64,000 nucleotides of DNA from Maribellus sp. CM-23 (GCF_021354595.1 NZ_JADWYJ010000004.1:248001-312000); one strand, 5' to 3'. Shown: positions 16,794-25,530, counted from the first letter of the stretch. Notes: generated by a model not told the origin, from the letters alone. Numbers and translations: made by a program.

Positions 16794-17318
16794 ATGAAGA
16801 AAATAGCATTGGCAGTCGTCGTAATGATGATGCTTTCATCGTTTGCACAAGGACAGGATAAGCCTGTTTACGAGGTGAAAATAATTACAAGTATTGAGTC
16901 GATTATTCCCAACGGGATAGGACGTTCGCGTTTAATCTCCACCGATTCGGAAGTGGATTACCGCGAGTTTACAAGTACCCAAACAGAAGAAAACGGCGAC
17001 CGAAACAAAAGCGACCGCGACGAGATCAGGATTAAAGATTACGATGAAACGAAATTGCTCAACTTTTTCAATGTGGGAGGTATTCGTTTTCAGAACATTG
17101 CGTCAAACGACGCATTGCTGACCTCTAAAATCAACCAGATGTTGATGGATGGCTGGGACCTTGCCTTTGTTGTTACAGGGGTTGAAAGTTACGGAGGCAC
17201 CGATGATTCAAACGGTATTTTTATTACCCGTTATCTTTTCAAAAGGGTAAAACCGGCCGAAGAAGCTGCAGAAACCGGCGAACCGGTTGATGTTCCCACG
17301 GGTTCGGAGCAGAATTAA
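16794..17318 (+). CDS. Secreted protein, tandem paralogue 2
   Basis: 174 aa from the ATG at 16794; an upstream TTG at 16779 would only extend the signal peptide. The cleavage site is near FAQGQ. It is clearly homologous to the preceding gene over its whole mature length (ESIIPNGIGRSR, NGDRNKSDRDEIRIKDYDETKLLN, GGIRFQNIASNDALLTSKIN, GWDL, FITRYLF) and ends in an acidic tail (AEEAAETGEPVDV). The 29-base gap suggests one transcript. Origin by local gene duplication is inferred; function unknown. Confidence 0.75.
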   Translation: MKKIALAVVVMMMLSSFAQGQDKPVYEVKIITSIESIIPNGIGRSRLISTDSEVDYREFTSTQTEENGDRNKSDRDEIRIKDYDETKLLNFFNVGGIRFQNIASNDALLTSKINQMLMDGWDLAFVVTGVESYGGTDDSNGIFITRYLFKRVKPAEEAAETGEPVDVPTGSEQN

Positions 17319-17383
17319 TTTTCCTGGCAGCCGGTAGCTCCCCGGCTGTATATTGCTTTTGTAGTGGTTTGTTAGCCAGTCGG

Positions 17384-17413
17384 TTTGAGAAAACAAATTG
17401 GTTTTATACCTTG
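17384..17413 (+). promoter_or_regulatory. Probable promoter of the VOC gene
   Basis: TTTG, 19 bases, TACCTTG (one T short of TAnnTTTG), 30 bases before the ATG at 17444. Confidence 0.45.
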
Positions 17414-17443
17414 TTAGTGTGTAAAACTTAAAAACCAATCGAT

Positions 17444-17872
17444 ATGGCTAAAGTGAATGTTTACCTGTTGTTTAACGGCGACTGCGAAGAAGCCTTCAAT
17501 TTCTATAAAAAGGCATTTGGCGGAGAGTTTCAGATGTTGAGCCGTTTTAAAGATATGCCACCCACCGAAGGTCAGCTACCCGAAAGCAGTGAATTGTCAG
17601 ATAGAATTTTACATGTTTCGCTTCCCATCAGCGAAGAGACTGTTTTGATGGGAAGTGACGGAGGGGGAGACTGGGCCGCTCAACACCGGGTTGGCAATAA
17701 TTTCTCTGTTTCCATCCGCGCTGAATCCAAGAAAGAAGCCGACAGTTTGTTCAATGCCTTATCAGAAGGAGGAATGGTAACCATGCCCATGCAGAAAACG
17801 TTTTGGGGCGAGTATTTCGGTATGCTGGTCGATAAGTTTGAAGTAGGGTGGATGGTAGGATGGCGACCCTGA
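17444..17872 (+). CDS. VOC-superfamily protein (PhnB/glyoxalase-like)
   Basis: 142 aa, single-domain PhnB-type fold. The N-terminal VNVYLLFNGDCEEAFNFYKKAFGGE and C-terminal FWGEYFGMLVDKFEVGWM segments are the usual family markers, and two beta-alpha-beta-beta-beta modules fit the length. Family members bind small molecules or act as lyases, dioxygenases or resistance proteins; without conserved metal ligands that I can assign, the activity is unknown. It stands alone between its own promoter and a 7-bp periodic tract. Confidence 0.85.
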   Translation: MAKVNVYLLFNGDCEEAFNFYKKAFGGEFQMLSRFKDMPPTEGQLPESSELSDRILHVSLPISEETVLMGSDGGGDWAAQHRVGNNFSVSIRAESKKEADSLFNALSEGGMVTMPMQKTFWGEYFGMLVDKFEVGWMVGWRP

Positions 17873-17987
17873 CCCCGGAACCGATTCTGAACATGAATGG
17901 AAATAAAACAGTCAGGATACCAAGGAATCACCAATCGAAATGAAAGTTAAGATGGATAGCTCGATCCGGGATTTGTTTTTATTTTTT

Positions 17988-18092
17988 AATGCAGAATAGT
18001 CAATGCAGAATTTCCAATATCCAATTTTTCGGATTGTGTTGGATATTTTACATTCAAAATTGAGAATTGGATATTTTTAAAAATTGATTTTC
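17988..18092. repeat. Degenerate 7-bp periodic tract with mid-point inversion
   Basis: From 17988: AATGCAG, AATAGTC, AATGCAG, AATTTCC, AATATCC, AATTTTT. After a short break the complementary pattern NATTNNN runs from 18044: TATTTTA, CATTCAA, AATTGAG, AATTGGA, TATTTTT, then GATTTTC at 18086. The phase is kept at 7 bases in each half. Confidence 0.6.
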
Positions 18093-18094
18093 AT

Positions 18095-18123
18095 AAAAAA
18101 AGGTGCTCCCTGTCGGAAGCACC
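18095..18123 (-). terminator. Intrinsic terminator after transketolase
   Basis: GGTGCTTCC / GGGAGCACC stem (one mismatch), 4-base loop; T7 on the minus strand. Confidence 0.85.
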
Positions 18124-18147
18124 TCTCACTTATAATTATTTTGCCAA

Positions 18148-20178
18148 TTAGGCTAACATTTGTTTTACCTGTTTGTAAACATTCTCGCCATTGAATCCGA
18201 GTTTGTCGTCGAGTACGGTATAGGGAGCAGAGAATCCGAATGATTCCAATCCCCAAACTTTGCCGTTTTCTCCTACCAGGCCTTCCAGGGTCACTGGTAA
18301 ACCGGCGGTCATACCAAAACGCGGAATGCCAAGCGGAAGAATACTGTCCTGGTATTCTTTGGTTTGCGCCCTGAATACACCTTCCGAAGGCACCGAAACC
18401 ACCTGTACTTTTAATCCGTCTCTTTCTGAAAGTAATTCAGCTCCGGCAACCAAGGTGGCAACCTCAGAACCGCTGGCCAAAAGTACTACATCGGGTGTTC
18501 CTTCAGGTTTAACAACTACATAAGCACCTTTTTCTGCCTGCAGTGCAGCCTGGTAAGCATCGCCTTCTACCGGAAGATTTTTGATGTTCTGGCGCGAAAG
18601 GATCAGTGCTGAAGGAGTGGATGTATTTTCAAGTGCCATTTTCCAGGCTACCGTTGCTTCGTTGGCATCAGCCGGGCGAAGTACCAGTGTACTGTTGTGG
18701 CCTTTGTGGTTTTTCAGTTTTTCCATTAAACGGATCTGTGCTTCCTGTTCCACCGGTTGGTGGGTCGGACCGTCTTCTCCTACACGGAAAGCATCGTGTG
18801 TCCATACAAATTTAACAGGCAGTTCCATTAAGGCCGATAAACGGAGTGCCGGTTTCATGTAATCAGAGAAAACAAAGAAAGTACCGCAAACCGGAATAAC
18901 GCCACCGTGCAATGCCATACCGTTCATGATGGCTGCCATGGTAAGTTCGCTTACGCCAGCCTGGAAGAACGAACCGCTGAAATCACCTTTGGTGAATGAC
19001 GTTGTCTTTTTTAGGAAACCATCTGTTTTGTCGGAGTTCGACAAGTCGGCAGAAGAAACGATCATGTTTTCGATCTCGTCAGCAAAAGCGGCCAGTACGG
19101 TCGATGATGCAGCACGAGTTGCTGTGTTGGCTTTTTGTTCCACTTTCGAAAAATCGAAAGCAGGAGCTTCTTTTGAGAAGAATTTGGAAAGCTTTGCCGC
19201 CAGTTCCGGATTGGCTGCTGCCCATTCGGCCTGCGCTGCTTTTTTTGCTGAGGCAGCTTCAGTCAGTTCTGCTTTGCGTTTTTCATAGAGCTCTTTTACA
19301 TCGTCAAAAATCACAAACGGATTTTCGGGATTGCCACCCAGGTTTGCGATGGTTTTTTCGAAAGAAGCACCGGCTTCTCCCAGCGGCATACCGTGTGTGG
19401 CACATTTACGTTCGAAATTGCTTCCGTCGGCCGTTAAAGCACCTTTTCCCATGATCGTTTTACCGATGATCAATGTAGGTCTTTCGGTTTCGGCGTTGGC
19501 TTCTTTCAGTGCGGTGCGGATCTGGTCTACGTCGTTGCCTTCGATGGTAATTACTTTCCAGTTCCAGGCTTCGTATTTTTTGGCTGTATCTTCGAGCGAT
19601 ACGGCATCGGTTTCAGTTGATAGCTGAATGTCGTTGGAATCGTAGAACATAATCAGGTTGTTCAAACCCAAAAATCCTGCAATACGTCCGGCACCCTGGG
19701 AAATTTCTTCCTGAACACCCCCGTCCGAAATAAAAGCATAGGTTTTGTGAGCCATCCATTCGCCAAAGCGGGCCACCAAAAAGCGTTCTGCAATAGCTGC
19801 ACCTACAGCCATAACGTGTCCCTGTCCAAGCGGGCCTGAAGTGTTTTCCACTCCGCGGGCTACATCCACTTCGGGGTGTCCGGGAGTCACGCTTCCCCAT
19901 TGGCGGAAGTTGGCCAAATCGTCCATGCTGTAGAATCCGCCCAAGGCAAGCACCGAATACAACATCGGCGACATGTGGCCCGGATCCAGGAAAAACCTGT
20001 CGCGGTTGGTCCAGGTCATATCTGACGGGTCGTAATTCAAAAATTCAGAATAAAGAATGTGTACAAAATCCGCTCCGCCCATTGCGCCTCCCGGGTGGCC
20101 TGATTTTGCTTTTTCAACCATTGACGCAGCGAGGATTCGAATGTTATCGGCTGCTTTTACTTCGATACTTTTACTCAT
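18148..20178 (-). CDS. tkt: Transketolase
   Basis: 676 aa. Thiamine-diphosphate enzyme of the non-oxidative pentose phosphate pathway. The N-terminal TPP domain has KSGHPGGAMGGAD, GPLGQGHVMAVGAAIAE, and ISDGGVQEE plus DSNDIQLS around the metal site. The middle Pyr domain (from about 350) has the GVSELTMAAIMNGMALHGG and FVWTHDAFRVGEDGPTHQP blocks, and a C-terminal domain follows, so the single chain is full length. A Lys/Ala-rich linker (about 300-345) lies between the first two. It is monocistronic, with a terminator at 18095; a TATTTTTG box lies upstream near 20237. Confidence 0.95.
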   Translation of the reverse strand: MSKSIEVKAADNIRILAASMVEKAKSGHPGGAMGGADFVHILYSEFLNYDPSDMTWTNRDRFFLDPGHMSPMLYSVLALGGFYSMDDLANFRQWGSVTPGHPEVDVARGVENTSGPLGQGHVMAVGAAIAERFLVARFGEWMAHKTYAFISDGGVQEEISQGAGRIAGFLGLNNLIMFYDSNDIQLSTETDAVSLEDTAKKYEAWNWKVITIEGNDVDQIRTALKEANAETERPTLIIGKTIMGKGALTADGSNFERKCATHGMPLGEAGASFEKTIANLGGNPENPFVIFDDVKELYEKRKAELTEAASAKKAAQAEWAAANPELAAKLSKFFSKEAPAFDFSKVEQKANTATRAASSTVLAAFADEIENMIVSSADLSNSDKTDGFLKKTTSFTKGDFSGSFFQAGVSELTMAAIMNGMALHGGVIPVCGTFFVFSDYMKPALRLSALMELPVKFVWTHDAFRVGEDGPTHQPVEQEAQIRLMEKLKNHKGHNSTLVLRPADANEATVAWKMALENTSTPSALILSRQNIKNLPVEGDAYQAALQAEKGAYVVVKPEGTPDVVLLASGSEVATLVAGAELLSERDGLKVQVVSVPSEGVFRAQTKEYQDSILPLGIPRFGMTAGLPVTLEGLVGENGKVWGLESFGFSAPYTVLDDKLGFNGENVYKQVKQMLA

Positions 20179-20343
20179 TTTTAAATTTTTAATTCATAAA
20201 CTATCAGGTATGGACAGGAAGTGCCAAAAATAACAAAAATGGGGGAAGATTAAGTGTCTTATTTACTGAATGATGTTAACGATTCGTTACGATTTAATGC
20301 AAGTGGCTGGAATTCATTCTTGTTGAGGTGAATTCCGAAAAAC

Positions 20344-20384
20344 AAAAAAGGGAAGCCTTCCGGAGAAAGAGTTCCCTTTTTTAT
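20344..20384 (-). terminator. Terminator after serA
   Basis: AAAAGGGAA / TTCCCTTTT stem with a 17-base inner region containing TCCGGA; runs of T flank it on both strands. Confidence 0.7.
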
Positions 20385-20401
20385 TAAAAGCAATATTTTT
20401 C

Positions 20402-21574
20402 TTAACTGTTCAGAATGCGAACCATGAAAATGCCATCGACTTTCATTAATTCGTCTTTTACTGAAGGGTCAATGTTTTTCGATGTTACATCGATAATATT
20501 GTAAGCAATGTCTTCGTACTTACGGTTAAGCATATGATCGATGTTGTGCCCTTTGGCGGCCAGAATACTTGAAATCTGGCTAACCATATGTGGTACATTC
20601 CGGTTGGCGATCAGGATGCGGGCTCCGCCGGCACGTTCCATTTCGGCTGCAGGGAAGTTCACCGAGTTTTTGATGTTTCCGTTTTCGAGGTAATCGCGTA
20701 CCTGCTCAACAGCCATAATGGCGCAATTGGTTTCCGATTCTTTGGTGGAAGCTCCCAGGTGAGGGATGGAAATAACTTTGTCCATTTTCAGGGTATCTTC
20801 ATCCGGAAAGTCGGTTACGTAGCTGGCTACTTTTCCTGCCTCAATGGCTTCTTTCAGATCGGCGTGATTTACCAGGCCACCGCGGGCAAAGTTCAGGATC
20901 TTCACCCCGTCCTTCATCATGGCAAACTTATCCTTGTTCAAATATCCTTTGGTTTCGGGTGTAAGCGGCACATTTATGGTAACAAAATCGGCTTGTGATA
21001 AAAGCACCTGAATGCCTTCCACCCAGGTAACTTCGCGGCTTAGTTTCAGCGCATGCTTTACCGACATGTAGGGGTCGTAACCGATCACCTTCATTCGCAA
21101 TGCCGATGCAGCGTTGGCCACCAGTACACCAATGGCTCCCAGACCGATAACAGCCAGTGTTTTACCTTTGATTTCTTCGCCGGCAAAGTTGTTTTTCCCT
21201 TTTTCAACCAGTGCGCCCACGTTATCTCCTTCTCCAATCAGGGTTTTGGCCCAGTTCACCGCGCCGATGTAGTCGCGCGAAGCCATCAGCATTCCAGCAA
21301 TTACTGCTTCTTTTACTCCGTTGGCGTTGGCCCCGGGAGTATTAAAAACTACAATCCCTTTTTCAGTACACTTATCTACCGGGATGTTGTTGACACCTGC
21401 CCCGGCTCTTGCTACCGCTTTCAAGGACGAAGGGAGTTCCATGTCATGCATTTTGAAACTTCTCAGAACAATGGCGTCCGGGCCGGGGATTTCACTGGCA
21501 ATTTCGTACTCGTCGAGCGGAAAAAGCTTTAACCCGTCCGGGTCAATTTTATTCAAAGTCTGGATTTTGAACAT
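20402..21574 (-). CDS. serA: D-3-phosphoglycerate dehydrogenase
   Basis: 390 aa. First step of serine synthesis, oxidising 3-phosphoglycerate with NAD+. The catalytic domain parts flank the NAD domain with GLGAIGVLVANAA and YDPYMS. The motif NFARGGLVNHADL, the Arg/Glu/His catalytic set and PHLGASTKESE are present. The C-terminal ACT-like domain (about 315-390, NVPHMVSQISSILAAKGHNID) suggests serine feedback control, as in shorter SerA types. No serC neighbour is present here, unlike many Bacteroidota. Confidence 0.94.
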   Translation of the reverse strand: MFKIQTLNKIDPDGLKLFPLDEYEIASEIPGPDAIVLRSFKMHDMELPSSLKAVARAGAGVNNIPVDKCTEKGIVVFNTPGANANGVKEAVIAGMLMASRDYIGAVNWAKTLIGEGDNVGALVEKGKNNFAGEEIKGKTLAVIGLGAIGVLVANAASALRMKVIGYDPYMSVKHALKLSREVTWVEGIQVLLSQADFVTINVPLTPETKGYLNKDKFAMMKDGVKILNFARGGLVNHADLKEAIEAGKVASYVTDFPDEDTLKMDKVISIPHLGASTKESETNCAIMAVEQVRDYLENGNIKNSVNFPAAEMERAGGARILIANRNVPHMVSQISSILAAKGHNIDHMLNRKYEDIAYNIIDVTSKNIDPSVKDELMKVDGIFMVRILNS

Positions 21575-21701
21575 GTGGCTAATATTTAAAGTTGATACTT
21601 TCTGTCGATGTAAGTGACAAATATCAGCATTTAATAAATAATTCGTAAGTAAATGCGGGGATTACTTTTCAATATGAAATTAACATTAAACGATTGGAAA
21701 T

Positions 21702-21729
21702 AAAAAAAGCCAGACTCTACAGTCTGGCT
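21702..21729 (-). terminator. Intrinsic terminator after the Crp-family gene
   Basis: Perfect 9-bp stem AGCCAGACT / AGTCTGGCT, 4-base loop, T7 on the minus strand. Confidence 0.85.
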
Positions 21730-21855
21730 AATCAACCTTCAACTACTAACCGATTTTATAACCCAAAAAATTATGAAACAATAGTTATGAACAATGTATT
21801 CTTGTATTGTTTACGCAAAGAAATAAAGACTTTTAGTTCCTGTATGTAATCTAAG

Positions 21856-22485
21856 TCACACAAGAGCGGAAAAATCAATAAAATTTCGGGATTGTTCTAT
21901 TTTTCCGTCTTTTTCGAGTTTTTTGAGTAAGCGGGAAATGACCTCGCGCGATGAGTTGAGTTGTAAAGCCAGGGTTTGGTGGGTGCCTGAGAAGGTGGTG
22001 GCGCCAGATTTTTTATACCTGTCGATGAAAAATTTTTCCAGACGTTCGTCCAGTTTCATAAAAGCCACTGCATCCAGTGCATCAATCAGTTCTCGAAAGC
22101 GGCTTTGATAGGTTTGCATCACAAATTGTTTCCAAAGCGGATAGCGGCTGATCCACGAATCCAACATTTCAACCGGAATAAGCAGTACCTCGGTTTCTTC
22201 TTCGGCAACAGCGTTCAGATCGCTTACCTGGCGAGTCATGCAACAGGTGAGCGACATGGCGCAAACATCGTTTTCCTTGAGGTAATAAAGCAGCAATTCG
22301 TTGCCGTTGTCGCTGGTACGCGAAACCCGTATCAAACCTCGTAGCACAAGCGGAAAGCTGGAGATAAACTGCCCCTCGCGAATCAGTGATTCGTTGGCCT
22401 GAAAAGTTTTTCTTACCGCTATACGAGCGATTTCTTTTTGTAGCTCAGGTTCCAGAAAATTATATCGCTTTATAAAATCTTCCAC
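21856..22485 (-). CDS. Crp/Fnr-family transcription regulator
   Basis: 209 aa. An N-terminal cyclic-nucleotide-binding-like beta barrel (about 20-125) is followed by a dimer helix and a C-terminal helix-turn-helix (about 165-185, TLALQLNSSREVISRLLKKL). The glycine/arginine cAMP pocket motif is not intact, so another ligand is likely. Residues LTCCMT (about 78-83) carry adjacent cysteines, which might hold metal or haem, but this is speculation. It stands alone; the target genes are unknown. Confidence 0.9.
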   Translation of the reverse strand: MEDFIKRYNFLEPELQKEIARIAVRKTFQANESLIREGQFISSFPLVLRGLIRVSRTSDNGNELLLYYLKENDVCAMSLTCCMTRQVSDLNAVAEEETEVLLIPVEMLDSWISRYPLWKQFVMQTYQSRFRELIDALDAVAFMKLDERLEKFFIDRYKKSGATTFSGTHQTLALQLNSSREVISRLLKKLEKDGKIEQSRNFIDFSALV

Positions 22486-22604
22486 AGTAGTTGAAACGTT
22501 GTCAACAAATTTAATTGAGATACCGGGTTTTCCAAAAAAAATGACCGTTAAGTGTATTAAACAGAATGATTATAAGGAAGGTCTCCGTGCCACAGGCTTT
22601 TGGG

Positions 22605-22835
22605 CTTTCCGATGACACAAAATAAAATCAAAAACAGACTGCCGGAACTTTCCGAAGATCAGAACCCAATTGAAAATAAACTGTCGGTACTTTCCGAAAC
22701 CCTGAATCCGGAAAGGAACAACCTTTCGGAATCGTCCGAAAACCTGCCCCGGCCAAAGTTGACACTTTCGGAGCCTCCCGCTAAGCTGTTTTTTCTCCGG
22801 TTCGGGCTTTCGGGAATGTCCGCTTACCGGAAAAC
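22605..22835. repeat. Array of CTTTCSGRA motifs spaced 42 bp
   Basis: CTTTCCGA/CTTTCGGR starts at 22605, 22648, 22690, 22723, 22765 and 22807 (intervals 43, 42, 33, 42, 42). Related TCCGGAAA, GTCCGAAA and CCGGAAC half-motifs lie between them. It fills the gap between the Crp-family gene and the dnaJ terminator (22486-22948). Confidence 0.6.
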
Positions 22836-22866
22836 AATTGAACGTTTAATTGTGCTGAAGTTCTGA
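22612..22866 (+). CDS. Doubtful small ORF spanning the 42-bp array
   Basis: 84 codons from the ATG at 22612. The reading frame contains an imperfect 14-residue repeat (N-x-L-x-x-L-S-E-x-x-N-P) because the DNA motif array has a period of 42 bases, a multiple of three. There is no signal peptide, known domain or good promoter. The C-terminal third (FFLRFGLSGMSAYRK) does not continue the repeat. I think it is more likely a by-product of the DNA array than a gene, but a repeat peptide cannot be excluded. Confidence 0.2.
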   Translation: MTQNKIKNRLPELSEDQNPIENKLSVLSETLNPERNNLSESSENLPRPKLTLSEPPAKLFFLRFGLSGMSAYRKTIERLIVLKF

Positions 22867-22885
22867 ACCTTAGAAACGGTCTCAA

Positions 22886-22920
22886 CAAAAAGAGCCGCTC
22901 TTTACCTGAAAGAACGGCTT
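22886..22920 (-). terminator. Terminator after dnaJ
   Basis: GCCGCTCTTT / AAAGAACGGC stem (one mismatch), T-rich on both strands, so possibly bidirectional. Confidence 0.7.
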
Positions 22921-22948
22921 TTTGTATTCTGTTTTTTTTGAGTACAAT

Positions 22949-24109
22949 CTATTCAAACATATCCCTCATTTTGGCAAAAAATGATTTTTCGGAACTGGAT
23001 GGTCCTTCCTGAAATCCCGGAGAACTTTGCAGTTTTTCGAGCATTCGTTTTTCTTCGTTGCTCAGTTTTTTGGGGATCCAAACGTGTACACGCACCAAAA
23101 GATCGCCCCGGCCGTATCCGTTTACATCCGGGATTCCCTTACCGCGCAGGCGAAGAATTTTTTCGGGCTGAGTTCCGGCTTCTATTTTCACTTTTACTTT
23201 TCCTTCCACTGTTGGTATTTCAGCCGTGGTTCCCAGCGTAATATCGGGGAACGAGATGAAAAGGTTGTGAATAAGGTTGTTCCCGTCGCGCACCAGTTCT
23301 TCGTGGTCTTCCTCAGTGATAACCACCAGCAGATCGCCGTTGATACCGCCGCGGCGCCCCAGGTTTCCTTTTCCCGAAACATTCAGCTGCATGCCTTCTC
23401 CAACACCGGCCGGTATTTTGATGTTGATCACTTCTTCGTCGCGCACCACGCCTTCTCCGGCACAGTGGTTACATTTGTCGGTGATCATTTTTCCGTCGCC
23501 CTGACAGGTAGGACAGGTGGAGGTGGTTTGCATTTGTCCCAGCAACGTATGCTGGATACGGGTTACCTGCCCGTTTCCGCCACAGGTGTTACAAGTGGTG
23601 TACGACGAACCGTTTTTGGCGCCCGTGCCGTTGCAATGCTGGCACGCCACGTATTTTTTTACCTTGATCTTTTTTTCAACGCCGTTCACAATCTCGTTAA
23701 GGTTCAGTTTTACCTTCACCCGCAGATCGGAACCCCGGCTGACACGTCGTCCGCCCCGGCCCCGGCTGCTTCCGCCAAAACCACCAAAGCCGCCAAAGTG
23801 ACCGCCAAATATATCTCCGAAAGCAGAGAAAATGTCTTCGATATCTGAAAAACCTCCGCCGCTATAGCCACCTCCGGCAGCGCCACCTACACCGGCATGG
23901 CCGAATTGGTCGTAGCGTTGTTTCTTTTCCGCGTTGCTCAATACCTCGTAGGCCTCGGCAGCTTCCTTAAATTTTTCTTCCGCTTCGTGGTTCCCCGGGT
24001 TTTTATCGGGGTGAAACTGAATGGCCTTTTTCCGGTAGGCTTTTTTTATTTCCTCCGGCGTGGCGGTTTTGCTTACTTCCAGTACTTCGTAATAATCTCT
24101 TTTTGCCAT
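22949..24109 (-). CDS. dnaJ: Chaperone protein DnaJ
   Basis: 386 aa, canonical type A Hsp40. The J domain has HPD at 33-35, followed by a Gly/Phe-rich region (about 75-115) and a zinc domain with four CxxCxGxG repeats (CQHCNGTG, CNTCGGNG, CPTCQGDG, CNHCAGEG). The substrate-binding C-terminal domains complete it. It works with DnaK and GrpE in protein folding. It follows grpE with an 18-base gap; dnaK is not in the window. Confidence 0.97.
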   Translation of the reverse strand: MAKRDYYEVLEVSKTATPEEIKKAYRKKAIQFHPDKNPGNHEAEEKFKEAAEAYEVLSNAEKKQRYDQFGHAGVGGAAGGGYSGGGFSDIEDIFSAFGDIFGGHFGGFGGFGGSSRGRGGRRVSRGSDLRVKVKLNLNEIVNGVEKKIKVKKYVACQHCNGTGAKNGSSYTTCNTCGGNGQVTRIQHTLLGQMQTTSTCPTCQGDGKMITDKCNHCAGEGVVRDEEVINIKIPAGVGEGMQLNVSGKGNLGRRGGINGDLLVVITEEDHEELVRDGNNLIHNLFISFPDITLGTTAEIPTVEGKVKVKIEAGTQPEKILRLRGKGIPDVNGYGRGDLLVRVHVWIPKKLSNEEKRMLEKLQSSPGFQEGPSSSEKSFFAKMRDMFE

Positions 24110-24127
24110 TTTCCTGATTTCTCCAAA

Positions 24128-24724
24128 TTATTCTCCGATTACAACTTTGGCAAACCGGATTACCTTTTCGTTCAGGCAGTAGCCTTTTTGTATCACATCC
24201 ACTACTTTTCCTTTCAACTCTTTTGAGGGAGCCGGAATCTTTGTAATGGCTTCGTGCAGATCCACATCAAACACCTCGTTTTGAGCTTCGATCTCTTTCA
24301 CGTTGTTCTGTTTCAAGAAATCCTTGAACTTGTTGTAGATGAGCAAAGTTCCCTGTTTTCCTGCATCTTCGTCTGCTACTTCTTTCATCGAATCAAGCGC
24401 TCTTTCAAAATCGTCGATCACCGGAAGGATGTTTACCAGTACGGTTTCGCCACCCGATTTAATAAGGTCGGCTTTTTCCTTCAGCGTTCTTTTTCTGAAG
24501 TTGTCGAATTCAGCCTGCAAGCGAAGGTGTCTGTCCTTCATCTCGTCAAGTTTGGCCGTTAACTCTTCCATCTCCACTTCGTGTTTATCCTTCTTACCTT
24601 TTTTCTTTTTATCCGATTTTTCTTCGGCAGCGTGCTCTTTTTGCGCGCCGTTGTCTGCTGTTTCCTGATTGGTATCTTTTACTTCTTCCGAAGTGGTTTC
24701 ATTTGAAATTTTTTCTTCTGCCAT
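24128..24724 (-). CDS. grpE: Nucleotide exchange factor GrpE
   Basis: 198 aa. A long acidic/lysine-rich N-terminal tail (1-55) is followed by the coiled coil (EELTAKLDEMKDRHLRLQAEFDNFRKRT) and the C-terminal beta domain (DVDLHEAITKIPAPS, VVDVIQKGYCLNEKVIRFAKVVI). It drives ADP release from DnaK. It is the first gene of a grpE-dnaJ transcript. The 281-base gap upstream (24725-25005) holds its promoter region and the hairpin at 24928; I see no heat-shock operator such as CIRCE there. Confidence 0.96.
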   Translation of the reverse strand: MAEEKISNETTSEEVKDTNQETADNGAQKEHAAEEKSDKKKKGKKDKHEVEMEELTAKLDEMKDRHLRLQAEFDNFRKRTLKEKADLIKSGGETVLVNILPVIDDFERALDSMKEVADEDAGKQGTLLIYNKFKDFLKQNNVKEIEAQNEVFDVDLHEAITKIPAPSKELKGKVVDVIQKGYCLNEKVIRFAKVVIGE

Positions 24725-24927
24725 TTTTACCCTTTTTTCTGAATTTGTCCATCAAAAATGTCACATAATTTTAATCGTCGGTTTTTTTCCCCTGTTTCTT
24801 TTTTTTGAAACGAAAAAAACTCCACTACAAATATCCCGTAATTACCTGGTTTCTTTGGTAGAAACAGTAAATACGGGGTAAATTGCTACGCTTTTATTGC
24901 AAATTGTTTGCCATGCAAATATAAAAG

Positions 24928-24967
24928 ACAAATTGACACCCGACAGAAGCGTCAAGTGTCAATTTGT
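24928..24967 (-). terminator. Long hairpin between grpE and the TlpA-like gene
   Basis: Perfect 12-bp inverted repeat ACAAATTGACAC / GTGTCAATTTGT with 16-base loop, 39 bases after the TlpA-like stop. The T-run is weak. Confidence 0.5.
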
Positions 24968-25005
24968 ATGAATTCGTTTATTCTTAAAATAGTCTCTTTT
25001 TCAGC

Positions 25006-25530
25006 CTATTTCAGGTATTTGTCGAGGGCGGCTTCCAGGGCCGGCCCACGCAGGTCTTTAGCGATAATTACACCGTTCTCATCCAAAAGGAAATTCGATG
25101 GGATGGTTCTGATCCGGTAAATGGCTGCCAGTTTCGAATTCCATCCTCCCAGGTCGCTGATGTGGTAAGGCCAGTCTAGTTTATCTTGTTTAATGGCTGC
25201 TTTCCATTGATCGGCGGTACGGTCGAGCGAAACATTAAAAACAGCAAAACCTTTGCCTACGGTGAATTTTTTGTCTTTGTAATGGTTGTAAGCTTTTACC
25301 ACATTGGGATTTTCCCTTCTGCAGGGGCCACACCAACCTGCCCAAAAATCGAGCAGTACAACTTTTCCTTTTGTATCCGAAAGTTTAATGGTTTTTCCAT
25401 CGGGGCTTGTGCCTACCAATTCGGGCGCTTTATTGCCAATTCCGATTCCGAGTTGCTGGGCATTCAGTCCTGCTGTTCCCAGAAACAAAACGACGATGAT
25501 AAGTGCTAATTTCTTCATTTTCTGTTTCAA
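25006..25530 (-). CDS. TlpA-like thioredoxin-fold protein, exported
   Basis: 174 aa; the start may be either Met1 or Met5. A signal peptide (ending about GLNAQQ) is followed by an AhpC/TSA-Redoxin domain with WAGWCGPCRREN, the resolving CxxC active site, and the cis-Pro segment IRTIPSNFLLDENG. Periplasmic members reduce or transfer disulfides, for example during cytochrome maturation. No cytochrome genes are adjacent. It is downstream of murA (gap 85 bases) on the same strand; co-transcription is possible. Confidence 0.88.
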   Translation of the reverse strand: MKQKMKKLALIIVVLFLGTAGLNAQQLGIGIGNKAPELVGTSPDGKTIKLSDTKGKVVLLDFWAGWCGPCRRENPNVVKAYNHYKDKKFTVGKGFAVFNVSLDRTADQWKAAIKQDKLDWPYHISDLGGWNSKLAAIYRIRTIPSNFLLDENGVIIAKDLRGPALEAALDKYLK

